Assembly: GCA_031841125.1 (NCBI GenBank)
Contig: CM063106.1
Span: 38,002,001 to 38,066,000, forward strand
Source of the DNA: Acanthococcus lagerstroemiae
Lineage: Eukaryota; Arthropoda; Insecta; Hemiptera; Eriococcidae
Direction: 5' to 3'
DNA: 64,000 nt
This document shows, one piece after another, positions 1-11,339 of the stretch. Under the pieces are notes generated by a model, which was given only the letters and a program-made list of their open reading frames with translations, searched no databases and was not told where the DNA came from. The position numbers and the translations under genes are program-made. Within the stretch, counting starts at the first letter, position 1. Every line of letters begins with the position of its first letter.

Positions 1-39
1 TTTCCAATAAAAATAATCGAGAAATTCTTAAAATTAAAA

Positions 40-627
40 TCTCTCTATATATTAAAAAAGTAAAATCCGCCGCCGCCGCCGCCACCACCACCGGGAGAAA
101 AAAACGCACTGCGGGTTGCCTACTTAAAAATCAGAAAAATTGCAGGGGCAGATCAGCTACTTCTCCAAGTTTTAAGACATAAGACATAAAATTACTTTTT
201 TCCCATAATCTCCAAGATCTCAAGTCGCAAGATATAATACATAGTCTAACTTGAGATAGGTATAAAGGCAGATATAGTGTTCATGAATAGGGCAGATCAG
301 CTACCTTAGACTCTGAAATCTCAGGTCCTTATGACGTCATCATCATGTCATTAGATCTGTTCACTGAGAATTTTCCCAAAATCATATGCGGCGGCTGCGT
401 GGCTGCACAGTGCATCCGGGAGAGAAAAAAAACCATTGCGAGTTGCCTACCATGTCCCTTAACTGCTAATTTCTCCAGAGGTAGCCTACCCTTGGGAGGG
501 GGTCACTAATTTTTATCCTGTCTTCACGAGGCGCGAAGCGCCGAGGTAGGCCGGGGCCGGCACGAGCGAAAAGCGAGTGACGGCGGGGGGTTGGGTCGTG
601 AAGCGGCCAGGGGGCGAAGCCCCCTAG
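40..627 (+). mobile_element. Non-autonomous Helitron, copy 1
   Basis: The 588-bp unit starts TCTCTCTATATATTA after an A and ends CTAG before a T, as expected for Helitrons, which insert between A and T without target duplication. Immediately before the terminal TAG is a perfect hairpin, GGGGGC (610-615) / GCCCCC (619-624) with a GAA loop. A second hairpin, GGCGC/GCGCC, lies at 530-542. No Rep/helicase coding is present, so it would need enzymes in trans. The second copy at 54429-54992 shares the start (one mismatch in 15), the interior phrase 'gcaggggcagatcagctac' and the CTAG end. Confidence 0.8.
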
Positions 628-947
628 TTATTCCTACAATCAAATAAAAATTATTTATATTGAAAAAATTAAAATTAATAATTATTTTTCTATAATTAAA
701 ATTAATTTAAATAAATGTTTAACTATATTTTCTCTTTAAATAAAATTAGGATTTTTTCCAAATTCAATTTTTTATCCGCATTCAAGTAAATTAATTATTG
801 TAATTCCATACCGAGACCACAGCTGTTAGGCATTAAATGCCTCGTTAATAAAAATTAAAAAAAAAAAGTAAATTTCAAAAATTAATTTTATTTAAAAAAT
901 TCTGTAAATTCTTTATTATTAAAAAAAAATAAAAAAAAAATAGGAGA
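628..947. other. AT-rich spacer, nothing recognised
   Basis: Almost pure A/T with homopolymer runs between the Helitron and the satellite block; no gene, inverted repeat or coding signal seen. Confidence 0.5.
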
Positions 948-1430
948 TTCTTCTCGAAGATTTCCAATGAAATTATTCTTTGGAAATTATCGGAGATTTT
1001 TCTTCAAGATTTTCGATAAAATTCTACAAAAACCATCAAAGTTTTTCCCCAATCTTCAAAAATTATCCGAAGATTTTTGAGGAAATGTTTTGGAAAACAT
1101 TGAACATTTCTTCTGAAGATTTCGAATAAATTCTCTGGAAATATTATCAGAGATTGTTCTCAAAGATTTATGATAAAATTCCTTGGAGTGATGAAAATCT
1201 GAAAATCATCGAAACTTTTTTCTGTAGAAATCTTTCAAACATCATCAGAGATACTTCTCGATAATTTCTTATAAAATCCTTTGGAATTATTGAAGATTTT
1301 CCCTATATTTCCTACAAAATTCTCTTGAAATCATTGGAAATACTTCTCAGTGATGTGCGATAAAATTTTTCGAAAATGATGGGAAATTTATCCTTAATAT
1401 TTGAAAGTCGCCTCTTTTCTTTTATAAATG
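948..1430 (+). repeat. Degenerate ~46-bp satellite, block 1
   Basis: Head-to-tail degenerate monomers built around 'gatttccgatgaaattcttcggaaat' cores (shown here only in part), spaced about 45-60 bp. The same family forms the blocks at 23945-25560 and 52637-55170. A longer-period phrase, 'tacttctcagtgat' followed by 'gataaaat', occurs near 1330 and again at 53341, so higher-order units exist. All monomers here lie in one orientation. Confidence 0.75.
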
Positions 1431-1567
1431 AAATGAATTTCACTCTTTTGAGGAAAGTGAATTTTCTTTCTTCAAGAAAGGGAACATTTTCATTTCCATT
1501 TCTCGAATGTAAGCTGTTCCTCTCTTCCGGGAACAGAACCCATTTCTGTTCTTAAGGAAAATGAATT

Positions 1568-1943
1568 AAATTTTTCACGCTGAGTTCGAATTCGGTATTC
1601 AATTTGGGCGCTGACGCTCCGTCTCCGAGATACATTCGAAAAAGTGGTTAATTTAGGTCAAAAAATGACTCTAGCTCAATTTTGACGACGGATTTTGAAT
1701 TTGTCTCAAAAAATTGAGTAATTAGTACCAGCGCCGACGCCGAAGCTCTCCGAAAATTTTTTGCCCCAAAAAAGACATGATATGTACAATGGAGAAATTT
1801 TAAAAATTCCAAAAAACCAAAAATGTTGAATTAAAGACTGTTTTCAACTCAATTTTTCACACTGAGTTCGAATTTGGTGTTCAATTTGGGTGCTGACGCT
1901 CCGTTTCCAAGATCCACTCGAAAAAGTGGTCAACCCTAATGTT
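1568..1943. repeat. Pair of ~93-bp direct repeats
   Basis: The stretches 1568-1660 and 1851-1943 are near copies (shared phrases 'gctgacgctccgt' and 'tcgaaaaagtggt') about 283 bp apart. The interval contains a related but diverged phrase with 'gcgccgacgccgaagctctcc'-type wording. Function unknown; it could be a fragment of a larger interspersed repeat. Nothing else was recognised between 1430 and the retrotransposon at 2380. Confidence 0.6.
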
Positions 1944-2379
1944 ATATTTGGATTCAACGCCCCAAAAATACCTAAAATCAGTTATAAAATCTTTGGCACC
2001 AGAAAATTTTTTTTGTAGACCTGTGTTATTTATGTTGTTTGCATTGTTTGCTATCTAGACGGGTTTCTTTGTTGAGGGGATTGGTCGTCCCTGCCCTCAT
2101 TGACCAGACGTGACGGGGCAAGGCTCTCTGCTATATTCCTATCAAATATTACAAATACAATGAGTCATTGATTCGTTGTCTTCTAGTAGATTTTATAATG
2201 GATTAACAACTTGATTGTAAATCATCTCCTTCTCAAACTGAAAACTGAAATGCAATTAACACCATAGAAGAATATAGTAGTAATTACCCTTTTAATAACG
2301 AAACGTACTCGTATGTGTCTGTCTAACTCGTCGTGCAACTGAAGAATCGGAAGTCACTGATCTTTCTTTCGAAATACAT

Positions 2380-2588
2380 TGTGGTAATTCGTGTCCGTTC
2401 ACGTAAACACAATAACATGGCAGAAGGTTCGTGTAAGTACGTACTATATTCTACTAAAAGGCAATTCGCTAGCTGCTGTGTATAAAAGTGCAAATCCTTA
2501 TCTTGATAACAGAACAGGTAGGAGTGTGCAACTGAAAATACCGGTAGGGCTGAAAGTAATATCTAAATATAAACCAACGTCCGCCACA
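2380..2588 (-). repeat. 3' LTR
   Basis: 209 bp, begins TGTGG and ends CCACA. It differs from the other LTR only near 2418 ('acatggc' here versus 'acaaggc'). It is the 3' LTR because the coding strand is minus. Confidence 0.92.
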
Positions 2589-2600
2589 CACTCCCCCCAA
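2589..2600 (-). promoter_or_regulatory. Polypurine tract (plus-strand priming)
   Basis: On the minus strand TTGGGGGGAGTG directly abuts the 3' LTR, the position and composition expected for the polypurine tract of an LTR retrotransposon. Confidence 0.75.
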
Positions 2601-2727
2601 GTGCGTTTCACACGAAAAAATAATAATATTATAATATGGTAAACACATTAAAATGGTAAACAAGAAGAAAAATGGTAACACATATAGAAATGATACGAAC
2701 TAAATTAGATTAAAATCTAGAAAGTGA

Positions 2728-5700
2728 CTATTGTGGGTAGATACCCTTAAAATGGACTCGTCGGCTAGGTAATTTTCGTCTTTCTGGTTGAGGTGGTGCG
2801 ACAGTAACTGTGATCGGTGATCTTCTATCAGGTACTGCTTTTGGTTCACTCAACATGAATGCAGGTTTCACTCGATCCAACGATATTTTGACAATTCTTC
2901 CTTCCATTTCAACTGTTATAGTTTTACTGTCCCGTTCAATGACTTTGTGCGGACCTGTGTAAGGTGGTTGTAGTGCGGATCTTTGAAGTTCAACTCTCAC
3001 AAAAACGTGTGTGCAACTTTTGAGTGTTCCAGGCACATATACAGGGCTGGCTCCATGTCTTCGGGTTTGATCGGCATACTTTCTCAGAGCTGTGCTGAGG
3101 CGGCGAATAAATTCTGGGGCATCTTTTATTTTGTCGATACTGGAATCGTCTGAGGCGAAAAATTCGCCCGGCAGGCGCAACTCTGCGCCATATGTGAGCT
3201 GGGCTGCTGAGACGCCCTGATCTTCCCTAACTGATGACCTGAGACCTAGGTGGATGAGTGGTAGCACTTCTGTCCATCGCTCGGCTGCATATGCCATAAT
3301 GGCAGCTTTTAGTGAGCGATGCCATCTCTCTACTCGACCATTCGACTGTGGGTGATAACTGGTTGTACGAATTTTCTTGGTGCCTAGGGTCTTGGCTAAG
3401 TGCTGGAACAATTCTGCTTCAAATTGTCGACCCTGATCTGTAGTTAGCCGTTCTGGGGCACCAAATCTTGCAACCCAGTGTTGCACAAAAATTTTTGCAA
3501 CACTTTCAGCTGAAATGCTGTTAGTTGGGATGGCTTCTGGCCAGTGTGTGGCACGATCAACCATAGTTACGACGTACTGTTTTCCATCAGATGGTGGGAG
3601 AGGTCCAACAATATCCAGGTGTAAGTGCTGGAAGCGCCCCGATTGGGCAAAGTCTCCTAGCTCAGTTTTAGTGTGCCGAGAAATCTTCGATTTTTGACAG
3701 GCTACACAGGCCTGAGCCCATTGTTTGCAATCTCTCTTCATGTTGGGCCAGATAAAACGGTGCGAAACTTGGGTAGCTGTTGACTGTGCGCCTGCATGAG
3801 CTAACCTGTGGGTGATGTTAAAACCAATTTTTCGAAATTTACCTGACAAAAATGGACGTATCCTTGGAGTTGACACATCACAGTAGATAGGTATGTTACT
3901 ATCTGCGGAGGTTAACTGCTTCAGGACCAGGCTTGTTTTCTGACTTTTTAGAAGTTCTTGTAGCTCTGGGTCATTGACCTGCTCTTTGACCAATTCGGCA
4001 TTATCGATCTCACTCGGCAAGTCTATGCTGTTGATGCGAGATAGAAAGTCAGCTGGGATATTTTCTGTACCAGGAATGTACTTGATATTGGTGCTGAATT
4101 GTCCAATAAAATCGAGTTGGCGTACTACTCTTGGTGATGCACTCTCCGACGGATTTATGAAGGCAAATGTGAGAGGCTTATGATCAGTCATGATGGTGAA
4201 ATCGCGCCCCTCCAAGTGTGTCCTGAAATGTTTGATCGATGCGAAAATCGCTAGCAATTCCCGGTCGTAGGTCGACCATTTCTGCTCTGTAGTGGACAGC
4301 TTCCGCGAGAAAAATGCCAATGGCTCCGTTTTTCCATTATTGATCTGGTGAAGTGCGCCACCTATCGCTGCGTTTGATGCATCAGTGCACAAAACAATGG
4401 AAGCTTCATCGCTGGGATGGTATAATAGAGTCGCGTTGGCCAATGCAGATTTTAATTCGGTGAATGCGCTGATTGCATCTGGGGTCCACTGTAAGATAGT
4501 ACGATCGTTCTTCTTGTTACTCTTGATAAGCACTTGTAGACGACGTTGAGTTTCGGCTGCATGATGAATACTGCGCCGAAAAAAGTTAATCATGCCTAAA
4601 AATTTTCGTAGGCCGGCAACATCAGAAGGTTGTGGAAAATCAAGGATTGGTTTGACTCTTTCAGGATCAGGAGTAATGCCTGCTGTATTGACACGGTGGC
4701 CGAGGAAAGACACTTCTTCCTCCGCATAGTCACATTTTGATACATTAACTGTTAGCCCGCCTTGGTGGAGACGACGAAGCACTTCACGTACATGTTCAGT
4801 ATGCACAGATTTGTCGGCGGACGCAATAAGTATATCGTCGATATACACGTAAACGTATTCAAGATCGCGAGTAATTCCGTCCATAAATCTTTGAAAAGTC
4901 TGCCCTGAGTTACGTAAGCCAAATGGCATAACTACATACTGAAACAATCCAAATGGTGTTATAATTGCAGTTTTTTCACGGTCACTTTCAGCAACAGGAA
5001 TGTTATGATAGGCTCTCTTTATATCGAGGGTAATAAATACTCTACTCTGGCACCGAATAGACTAGAATTGAAATCGACGATGTTAGGTATCGGGTAGCGA
5101 TCAGGTTTAGTTATACTATTTACCTTGCGATAGTCACCAACAGTTCGCCACTCCTCTGGGCCTTTCTTGGGTACGACGTGAATTGGACTTGCCCACGGAC
5201 TTTTCGACGGTATGACATCACCAAGATCCATCAATTCTTGAATTGCTTTTTTGGCTGCTCTAAGTTTTTTAGGCGGTAGCCGACGGGCTCGTGCTGCGAC
5301 GGGTGGACCAGTTGTTTCGATGACATGTGTGGTTCCGTGTGTGAATTGGCACGGACGACGTGCTACCGGCTGTGATATCCCAGGGAAATCAGCTAGCAGT
5401 TTACTGAAGGCGGACCCGTTGAGAGTTGTGACACTCGTATAGTGTACAAACATTGTTTGACCACCTGATTTGAGGTTCGTTGTTTTATCGATCAAGCATT
5501 TCCCATGCAAGTCAGGTAGTAATTTGAAGTGTGCAAGGAAAACCGCACCAATTATTGGATATGTAACATCAGCTGTGATGAAACGCCATGGGAAAACACG
5601 ACGAAAACCAAACTGTATGGGCAGGTACCGTTCACCATAGGTATTAATGACTGTTTCGTTAGCGGCGTACAGCTTAAAGTTGGAAATCCGTCTGCGTTCG

Positions 5701-5838
5701 TCGTTTGTTGCAGGAAGCACTGATAGGTCGGCACCGGTATCAATCAGGAATTTTAAAGATGTACCACGGTCGTAAATAAACAGGCGCCGCGACTTCTTTC
5801 CGCCAGTTGCGGCACTCACTGACGGTTGCTCTCGTTTT
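2728..5838 (-). pseudogene. pol: Gypsy pol: protease-RT-RNase H-integrase, frame broken once
   Basis: Pol is entered from gag by -1 frameshifting. Protease carries the aspartic motif LIDTGADLSVLP (DTGAD near 5728-5742). RT contains the PFGL region and the catalytic YIDD near 4832-4843. RNase H follows (CTDAS; MTDHKPL). Integrase has an H-H-C-C zinc finger (HRLAHAG...C-x2-C), a D-D-E core (DIVGP, TTDQGRQF, NGRVERW) and a GPY/F-type stretch (YTGPHKV) before the stop at 2728-2730; no chromodomain is visible. A tandem 5-bp duplication (ACTCT twice on the plus strand, 5039-5048) shifts the frame inside RT, so the protein stops at 5019 and restarts in another frame. The rest of the RT-to-integrase frame is open. 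Confidence 0.9.
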
Positions 5839-6708
5839 TTGATTTTTGCTGCAGTTTGAATGAATCAAATTTCTCACACCAGTCACGGCACTTTCTTGCT
5901 TCTTCACCAAATTTGAAATGATAGTAACATTGTGGACCATTTGGATCGTACCTCGGATGACTCCGACTTTGGTTACGCACACGTCGGCCAGGTGTTGGAC
6001 TGCGGCTGTAGTGACGGTTATGTCTGCTATGGTGGTAGTCCCGACTGCGTGAACGATGTTGTGTAGAGCCTGCAACAAATTTCGAAAATTCTTCTCGGAG
6101 CGCACTGATTTCAGCTTGCAGGGAATCGATTGTTGTCGTCGCTGTGGGTGGTGGTATAGACGCTGCGGTAATACTGATCTTGGTTTCTCGTTCCCAGGCG
6201 CGTCGGCAGCTTGAGCTGCTTTATCGAGATCGGTCACATCGGTTAGGATTAATGTTTCCGCGACACCAGCAGGTAACTGCTTATAAAAAAGTTCACGCAA
6301 CATCACTTCACCTACACCACCAGCGCCTTTGGCATGTTCCTTCAGCTCACGTAAAAATAAGCTGGGTTTTTTGTCACCTCTCTGTAGCCCATCTAAGAGT
6401 TTCTTGACCTGTGCTGAGTCGCTAGGCTCAAATTCTGCTCTAATGCGGTTCACCAAAGTTGTGTACGGGTCCCTGGAAGGTTGGTCGGTCACCAATTCAT
6501 ACACTCGTGATAGGATTTCACTGGGCAGAGCAGATGCGAGGATTGAGTATTTCGTTTCTTCATCTGTCAGACTATTAGCTTTAAAACGAAGTTCGACTTG
6601 ACTCAGCCATACCTTGACTCCAGCTGGGTTGTTCGGATCATAATTCGGTATGGTGATATTGACCTTATTCTCTTTATCCATTATTCTAGTGGCTAGTTCA
6701 GATTTCAT
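5816..6708 (-). pseudogene. gag: Gypsy gag, one internal frameshift
   Basis: The likely start is the ATG at 6708 (MKSEL...), with a second candidate at 6681. The first ~170 codons resemble Mag-type Gag (VWLSQVELRFKAN; 'LP.G..E.L' near the end). At about 6196-6203 one base appears to be missing: downstream, a different frame carries an Arg/Ser-rich stretch and the CYYHFKFG...C...C knuckle before a TGA at 5816-5818. The open frame that continues from the start loses these features, which is why I call a lesion and not a natural end. A sequencing error could look the same. Confidence 0.8.
5834..5840 (-). promoter_or_regulatory. -1 ribosomal frameshift slippery heptamer A AAA AAC
   Basis: In the gag zero frame the codons read tcA AAA AAC gag, a canonical X XXY YYZ heptamer six codons before the gag stop. 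A -1 shift enters the frame that reads directly into the protease. Sequence and geometry fit established retroelement gag-pol frameshifting; I did not identify a downstream stimulatory structure. Confidence 0.75.
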
Positions 6709-6804
6709 TCGACTCGTGGACGACACGCCACTGCACTGAGACACTTGTAAACTCGCGAAAAAACAAAGTACGAGTAAAACATGAAAATCACTTGAAAAAT
6801 TAGA

Positions 6805-6821
6805 CCAGTCGTAGGTCACCA
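6805..6821 (-). promoter_or_regulatory. Putative primer-binding site (tRNA-Trp-like start)
   Basis: One base after the 5' LTR the minus strand reads TGGTGACC, followed by less matching sequence. TGG pairs with tRNA CCA, and TGGTGACC agrees with the complement of a typical tRNA-Trp 3' end. The match weakens after 8 bases, so the tRNA identity is uncertain. Confidence 0.5.
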
Positions 6822-6822
6822 C

Positions 6823-7031
6823 TGTGGTAATTCGTGTCCGTTCACGTAAACACAATAACAAGGCAGAAGGTTCGTGTAAGTACGTACTATATTCTACTAA
6901 AAGGCAATTCGCTAGCTGCTGTGTATAAAAGTGCAAATCCTTATCTTGATAACAGAACAGGTAGGAGTGTGCAACTGAAAATACCGGTAGGGCTGAAAGT
7001 AATATCTAAATATAAACCAACGTCCGCCACA
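6823..7031 (-). repeat. 5' LTR
   Basis: 209 bp, TGTGG...CCACA; on the minus strand it precedes the primer-binding site and gag. It is 208/209 identical to the 3' LTR by direct reading. Confidence 0.92.
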
Positions 7032-7036
7032 TACAT

Positions 7037-9005
7037 ATTATCATGATTTTATACATTACTACGCTGCTGACGCCTAATAGCGCATTTACGGGGAATTGAG
7101 TATGCAATTTCATATGCATGCAAATGGTGATGAACAATACAGGGTGTTTTGATTTTTCAACGAGAACTAGTTCAAGGGTCTGGTTCTATTTTTGTTTGGT
7201 TCAAATTTTTTTCCCCTCGAAAAGCTTTGAAACGTTGAATAAAAAGGTACCGAATAAAATACTGAAATAGGGTTTCCTTGGGCCACCGATTTCGAACATC
7301 CTATCACATTTAGATTCGTCCCTGATTTGGACTCAAAATAAAATTTAAATTACAATTCGGTGACTTCGGTACTTCGAAATTACGTTCCTGTTCTTTTGTT
7401 ATGCAGAAAAAAAAGTTGACTGATCAAAAGAGCAAGGGGGTTCAATTTTGCATCTTTTCGTCACACATAATGAAAGAACGAATCGCTGCCTTTGTTATAC
7501 GTATTTCCTGTTATACACACTTTAGATTAGTCTTCCAAACCATATTTATTTTCCTCTGAGCGGTTAATATGAGTCAAAGAAAATATTCAATCAATAATTC
7601 TATTTGTGGCATGCGTTTATTCCACCTCATTTTTTAAATCGACAGTAACATTCTAAGTTTGACAAAATAAAAAACTCCGAAACGTTTCAGTATTGTAATT
7701 AAGAGTAAGGGGAAAAATCAAAGAAAATTCACATTAAAGGCAACTATGTTTTAAAATAATATTAAAGAACTTAACGTACGGTATTGTAATAATAACTTGA
7801 AAATAAAATTACAAATACATGGTCTTAAAAAAGTGCCAATCAATTTAAAAAAAAAAAAAAATAGGTTTCCCTTGATATGTCTTATGATATGTTTATGTTA
7901 AGTAACTTACATATTGGCGTTTATTGATATGTCGAATATACAAAAGAAAGAAGAAAAAACACTTAATAATATGGTATGTAATTGTGTAATAAAACAAAAT
8001 GTATTGATATGTGCTTGTTTCACAGCGTAGGTGCTAGACAGTGTAAACAATGTCCATAAAACTAACAATTAGGCATTTAATGCAATGTGGAATTTTGATT
8101 CACAGTACTTTACATGAACTAATATTGCCTTCTATAAGAGGCATTTTTAATGAGAATTAAAAAAAAAACAAAAAAAATGATATGTTGATCTTCCCGCTCT
8201 TAGAATTATTATCTAAAGGTTAAAAGAGAAGAGAGGTGTAACAAGTAAAAATGAAAGGTTTTCGATAAAGTTTCGAAATGAAAGTTAACAATTGATATTC
8301 AACAATTACAAGTTTTAATACCGCTATTCAATTTAAATAAAAGTCCAACTTGGTAGCTGAGCATGGTATTTTATACACTGGAATTTTCAAGTAGACATTA
8401 AATTAAATTCAGTAAAGTACGTTTATACTTCGCAACTGAAATGCAAAAATGGAAAAATCAGTCTTAAAAATAAGGTGCATTAATTAAAAACTGTGCTTTT
8501 CAGAAATTATTTTCGAATCGAAAAAAAGCAATAAAACAGCTTTTACGCGGGAAATGAAATGAAGAAATCACGAAAAACTCATTCATTTTAATGTTCAATT
8601 TCTTTTTTAGTTTTTGAAACATTGGCTGTTTGGAACGTCGGTTTCAAAATTCCTACTACTTATCTTAGAAACATTTAGATCGAAATTGGTAATTCTGATG
8701 ATAGTTTTCCGTGATTTTGTAAACTAAAATACTGTTCAATCACAACTTAATCAATGTAAAGAATTAAAATTTCTAAATCGAAGTAAACTATTGAGAACCA
8801 GAAGTGTTCCGCACTACCTATAATACGTACAATATCTTACGTTCATTTTATTTCGACAGTAACTTACTGAAACAGAACACGCAACATTGGAATACTTAAT
8901 CAGGACTAATATTTTAGGAAAAAATCTTTTCGTGAAATTCTGTCACAATTTTGATAACTTTTTAGGATTCATTCGTACATCAGTCGGCGTAGCAGTTCCA
9001 TGCAG
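7037..9005. other. Intergenic AT-rich DNA, nothing recognised
   Basis: About 2 kb with no open frame of interest, no clear inverted or tandem repeat and no splice-bounded exon that I could support. Confidence 0.5.
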
Positions 9006-9198
9006 TCACATATGTGGCCCAAAAACAGATGTACGTAGGCTTCTGTTCAATAGTTGAGGAAACACTTCTGTTTTGGCTTGGGTTCCAATTATGGAGTTAG
9101 TTAAAGACATCTCGTGAAGGCAGCTACTGATGTCAGGCAAACAGCTAATTTCGATGCTGTCGTTGCGCAACTCGATCCGACGGACGGTTGAAAGCTCT
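9006..9198 (-). CDS. Possible terminal exon of the LRR gene
   Basis: An acceptor (cag|gaaagag) precedes an open frame of about 64 residues beginning KELSTVRRIELRNDSIEI and ending at a stop near 9006. The Leu-rich opening could be LRR-like, and it lies on the same strand downstream of the four supported exons, but the assembly gap prevents checking phase. An alternative frame at the low end reads CDCMELLRRL, which resembles an LRR C-terminal cap. Treat as tentative. Confidence 0.25.
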
Positions 9199-9275
9199 TT
9201 CCTGGACATTTCATTTTCTCTAATGGCAATTTCTGGATATTATATTCCCTAAAAATATAAAAAATTGTTACACTT

Positions 9276-9775
9276 NNNNNNNNNNNNNNNNNNNNNNNNN
9301 NNNNNNNNNNNNNNNNNNNNNNNNNNNNNNNNNNNNNNNNNNNNNNNNNNNNNNNNNNNNNNNNNNNNNNNNNNNNNNNNNNNNNNNNNNNNNNNNNNNN
9401 NNNNNNNNNNNNNNNNNNNNNNNNNNNNNNNNNNNNNNNNNNNNNNNNNNNNNNNNNNNNNNNNNNNNNNNNNNNNNNNNNNNNNNNNNNNNNNNNNNNN
9501 NNNNNNNNNNNNNNNNNNNNNNNNNNNNNNNNNNNNNNNNNNNNNNNNNNNNNNNNNNNNNNNNNNNNNNNNNNNNNNNNNNNNNNNNNNNNNNNNNNNN
9601 NNNNNNNNNNNNNNNNNNNNNNNNNNNNNNNNNNNNNNNNNNNNNNNNNNNNNNNNNNNNNNNNNNNNNNNNNNNNNNNNNNNNNNNNNNNNNNNNNNNN
9701 NNNNNNNNNNNNNNNNNNNNNNNNNNNNNNNNNNNNNNNNNNNNNNNNNNNNNNNNNNNNNNNNNNNNNNNNNNN
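9276..9775. other. Assembly gap (500 N)
   Basis: Exactly 500 unknown bases, probably a placeholder length. It falls inside the 3' part of the LRR gene and may hide one or more exons. Confidence 0.95.
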
Positions 9776-9821
9776 CGAGACATAATGCTTTCGGGGGGTT
9801 TAATGACTTTCAACTTGCTAT
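9776..9821 (-). CDS. Possible LRR-gene exon cut by the gap
   Basis: After a possible acceptor (ctacag) the sequence is open up to the gap, and two leading bases would complete the split codon left by the exon at 10866-11005. It encodes about 15 residues (SKLKVIKPPESIMS). The polypyrimidine tract is weak and there is no family motif. Confidence 0.3.
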
Positions 9822-10052
9822 CTGTAGTTTCTAAGGCGTACCCATTTTTTCTTCAGTGAAAAAATCTACTTTTCGTATCATTGTGAAAATGAGAAATTTA
9901 ATAGATATATCTCTCAAATAAGGATAGTAATAATAATGATCTTTGTGGGATGAAGGGGAGATAGATGGAATAGCTCTAATAATTCAGCAAACTATCAGAT
10001 AACTTTTTCAGTTTTACAGCATGTTGTTTTTTCCATAGATGAAGATTACAAT

Positions 10053-10779
10053 CACGGTTGGCAGGTAAAATACATTTTACATGTAAAATAACTTTTTATT
10101 TTATATTTTACATGTAAGATGTAAAATGAATGTAAAATAAACCAAATGAGTAAAAAAAAATTGAAGTTCCATTTTTCAATTAAAATTTTTAAAACTTGCG
10201 CACATCTGGAACTACAGTCATAAATGGTCGTCTCCTTCATTATTCAATTTTATAATTTATACTCCTCAAATTCACTATAGGTAACTCATAAGAAAATAGA
10301 GTGTTTCATAGAAAGTGAATTACAGAAGACAAGCATAAAACTTAAAAAAATTAAGCAATTCAGGCCAAAACATAATATTTCAACATTTTTCGCCAAACTT
10401 CTTAAAATTTAAACTTGAAACTAAAAATTTTCAAAGAATAAAAATTAACAAAAAATGGTTATTAATAAATTTTATAAATTTCATTTAAAAAAAAAAATCA
10501 ATTTAAAACTTATTGGACTTTGTGATATCAGCAATTTTTACTTAAACTACTCTACCTACTTGTTTTATTTTACCATCAAAATTTAATTAATTTAAACTCA
10601 ATTATTTATTTTATAATTCCTTTTCAATTTTTTATTCTCATTTCTTGTCATAATCATTATCATCTATCAAATTTCGTTTTCCCCCGCATTTTACATCGAT
10701 TTTACACTTTACGTTCATTTTACATTTATTTTACATAAAATGTAAAATAAATCATTTTACATGTAAAATGCCAACCCTG
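10053..10779. mobile_element. hAT-like MITE with TTTTACAT subterminal repeats
   Basis: Ends are inverted: CACGGTTGGCA at the left and TGCCAACCCTG at the right. Both subterminal regions are packed with TTTTACAT/ATGTAAAA words, including the palindrome ATTTTACATGTAAAAT. I could not find a clean 8-bp target duplication, so the superfamily call rests on the ends alone. It lies in an intron of the LRR gene; the interior is AT-rich and non-coding. Confidence 0.55.
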
Positions 10780-10865
10780 AAAGTATTTGCTTTATACAAG
10801 CTGCTGCAAAATTATAAAGTCGACTGAAAGTAAATAGGTAGATAGTTTGAGTTTTCTTCAATTAC

Positions 10866-11005
10866 CTGATACATCTATAGTTCGAAGAGTGTCCAATATA
10901 GGCTCAATAGGCTCTTCAGCCAGGAATGTCAGCTTATTATTTTGTAAATTGAGAGTCTCTAAGGAATTTAAATTTTCAAACGCTAGTGCTGGCAGTGTTT
11001 TTATA
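10866..11005 (-). CDS. LRR gene exon D
   Basis: 140 bp between acceptor ttttgtag and donor g|gtaatt. It completes the split Asn codon from exon C and encodes the second half of one repeat plus another full repeat (LETLNLQNNKLTFL), then LRTIDVS, where the donor splits a codon after one base. The phases match exon C exactly. The wording 'IDVS' is typical of the last repeat before a C-terminal cap, expected next but not securely found because of the gap. Confidence 0.8.
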
Positions 11006-11096
11006 CTACAAAACATAAAAACATAGAATCAGTATTGTACTTGCTACTTTAAAATATTTCTGTTATACGGTGTAGGTCACTTTTTTAGAAGAATAC

Positions 11097-11277
11097 TTGT
11101 TTTTTTGTAAATTTAAAAAGGTGATGGTATCTCCATAACCGGTGAATGCGTCGTCACTTATGGAAGAAATATTGTTCGCCCGTAAATCGAGATGGCGCAA
11201 TCGATGCAGACGTCGCAGGGCATCACTGGGTATTTCGTGCAAATTATTGTCACCCAATCGTAAATACTGCAAATTCT
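11097..11277 (-). CDS. LRR gene exon C
   Basis: 181 bp between acceptor atttcag and donor aa|gtattc. Joined to exon B it reads E-NLQYLRLGDNNLHEIPSDAL, then LRHLDLRANNISSISDDAF and ITFLNLQKN, i.e. 24-residue extracellular-type leucine-rich repeats (LxxLxLxxNxIxxLpxxaF). It enters with two bases completing a Glu codon and leaves after two bases of an Asn codon; both junctions agree with the neighbouring exons. Confidence 0.85.
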
Positions 11278-11339
11278 CTGAAATCATAAAGTTATCAATG
11301 AATTAATCGAAAATTAAATATTCTTTTAAAATGTATGTA

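Larger units (their letters stand above)
2380..7031 (-). mobile_element. Ty3/Gypsy (Mag-like) LTR retrotransposon, complete ends
   Basis: The 4652-bp element has two 209-bp LTRs (TGTGG...CCACA) and a 5-bp target duplication TACAT at 2375-2379 and 7032-7036. The LTRs differ at one base, so insertion was recent. Order on the minus strand is LTR, primer-binding site, gag, protease, reverse transcriptase, RNase H, integrase, polypurine tract, LTR; integrase last defines Ty3/Gypsy rather than Copia. The Gag zinc-knuckle-like C-Y-Y-H...C...C spacing resembles Mag-lineage elements. Two small lesions break gag and pol, so this copy is probably not autonomous. Confidence 0.93.

Noticed and set aside
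6823..6936. Gag start inside the LTR
   Set aside because: The open frame runs into the LTR, but the Gag-like sequence begins only at the ATG near 6708; the upstream part crosses the primer-binding site.
10045..10787. 8-bp target duplication for the TTTTACAT element
   Set aside because: Flanks attacaat and aaagtatt do not match.
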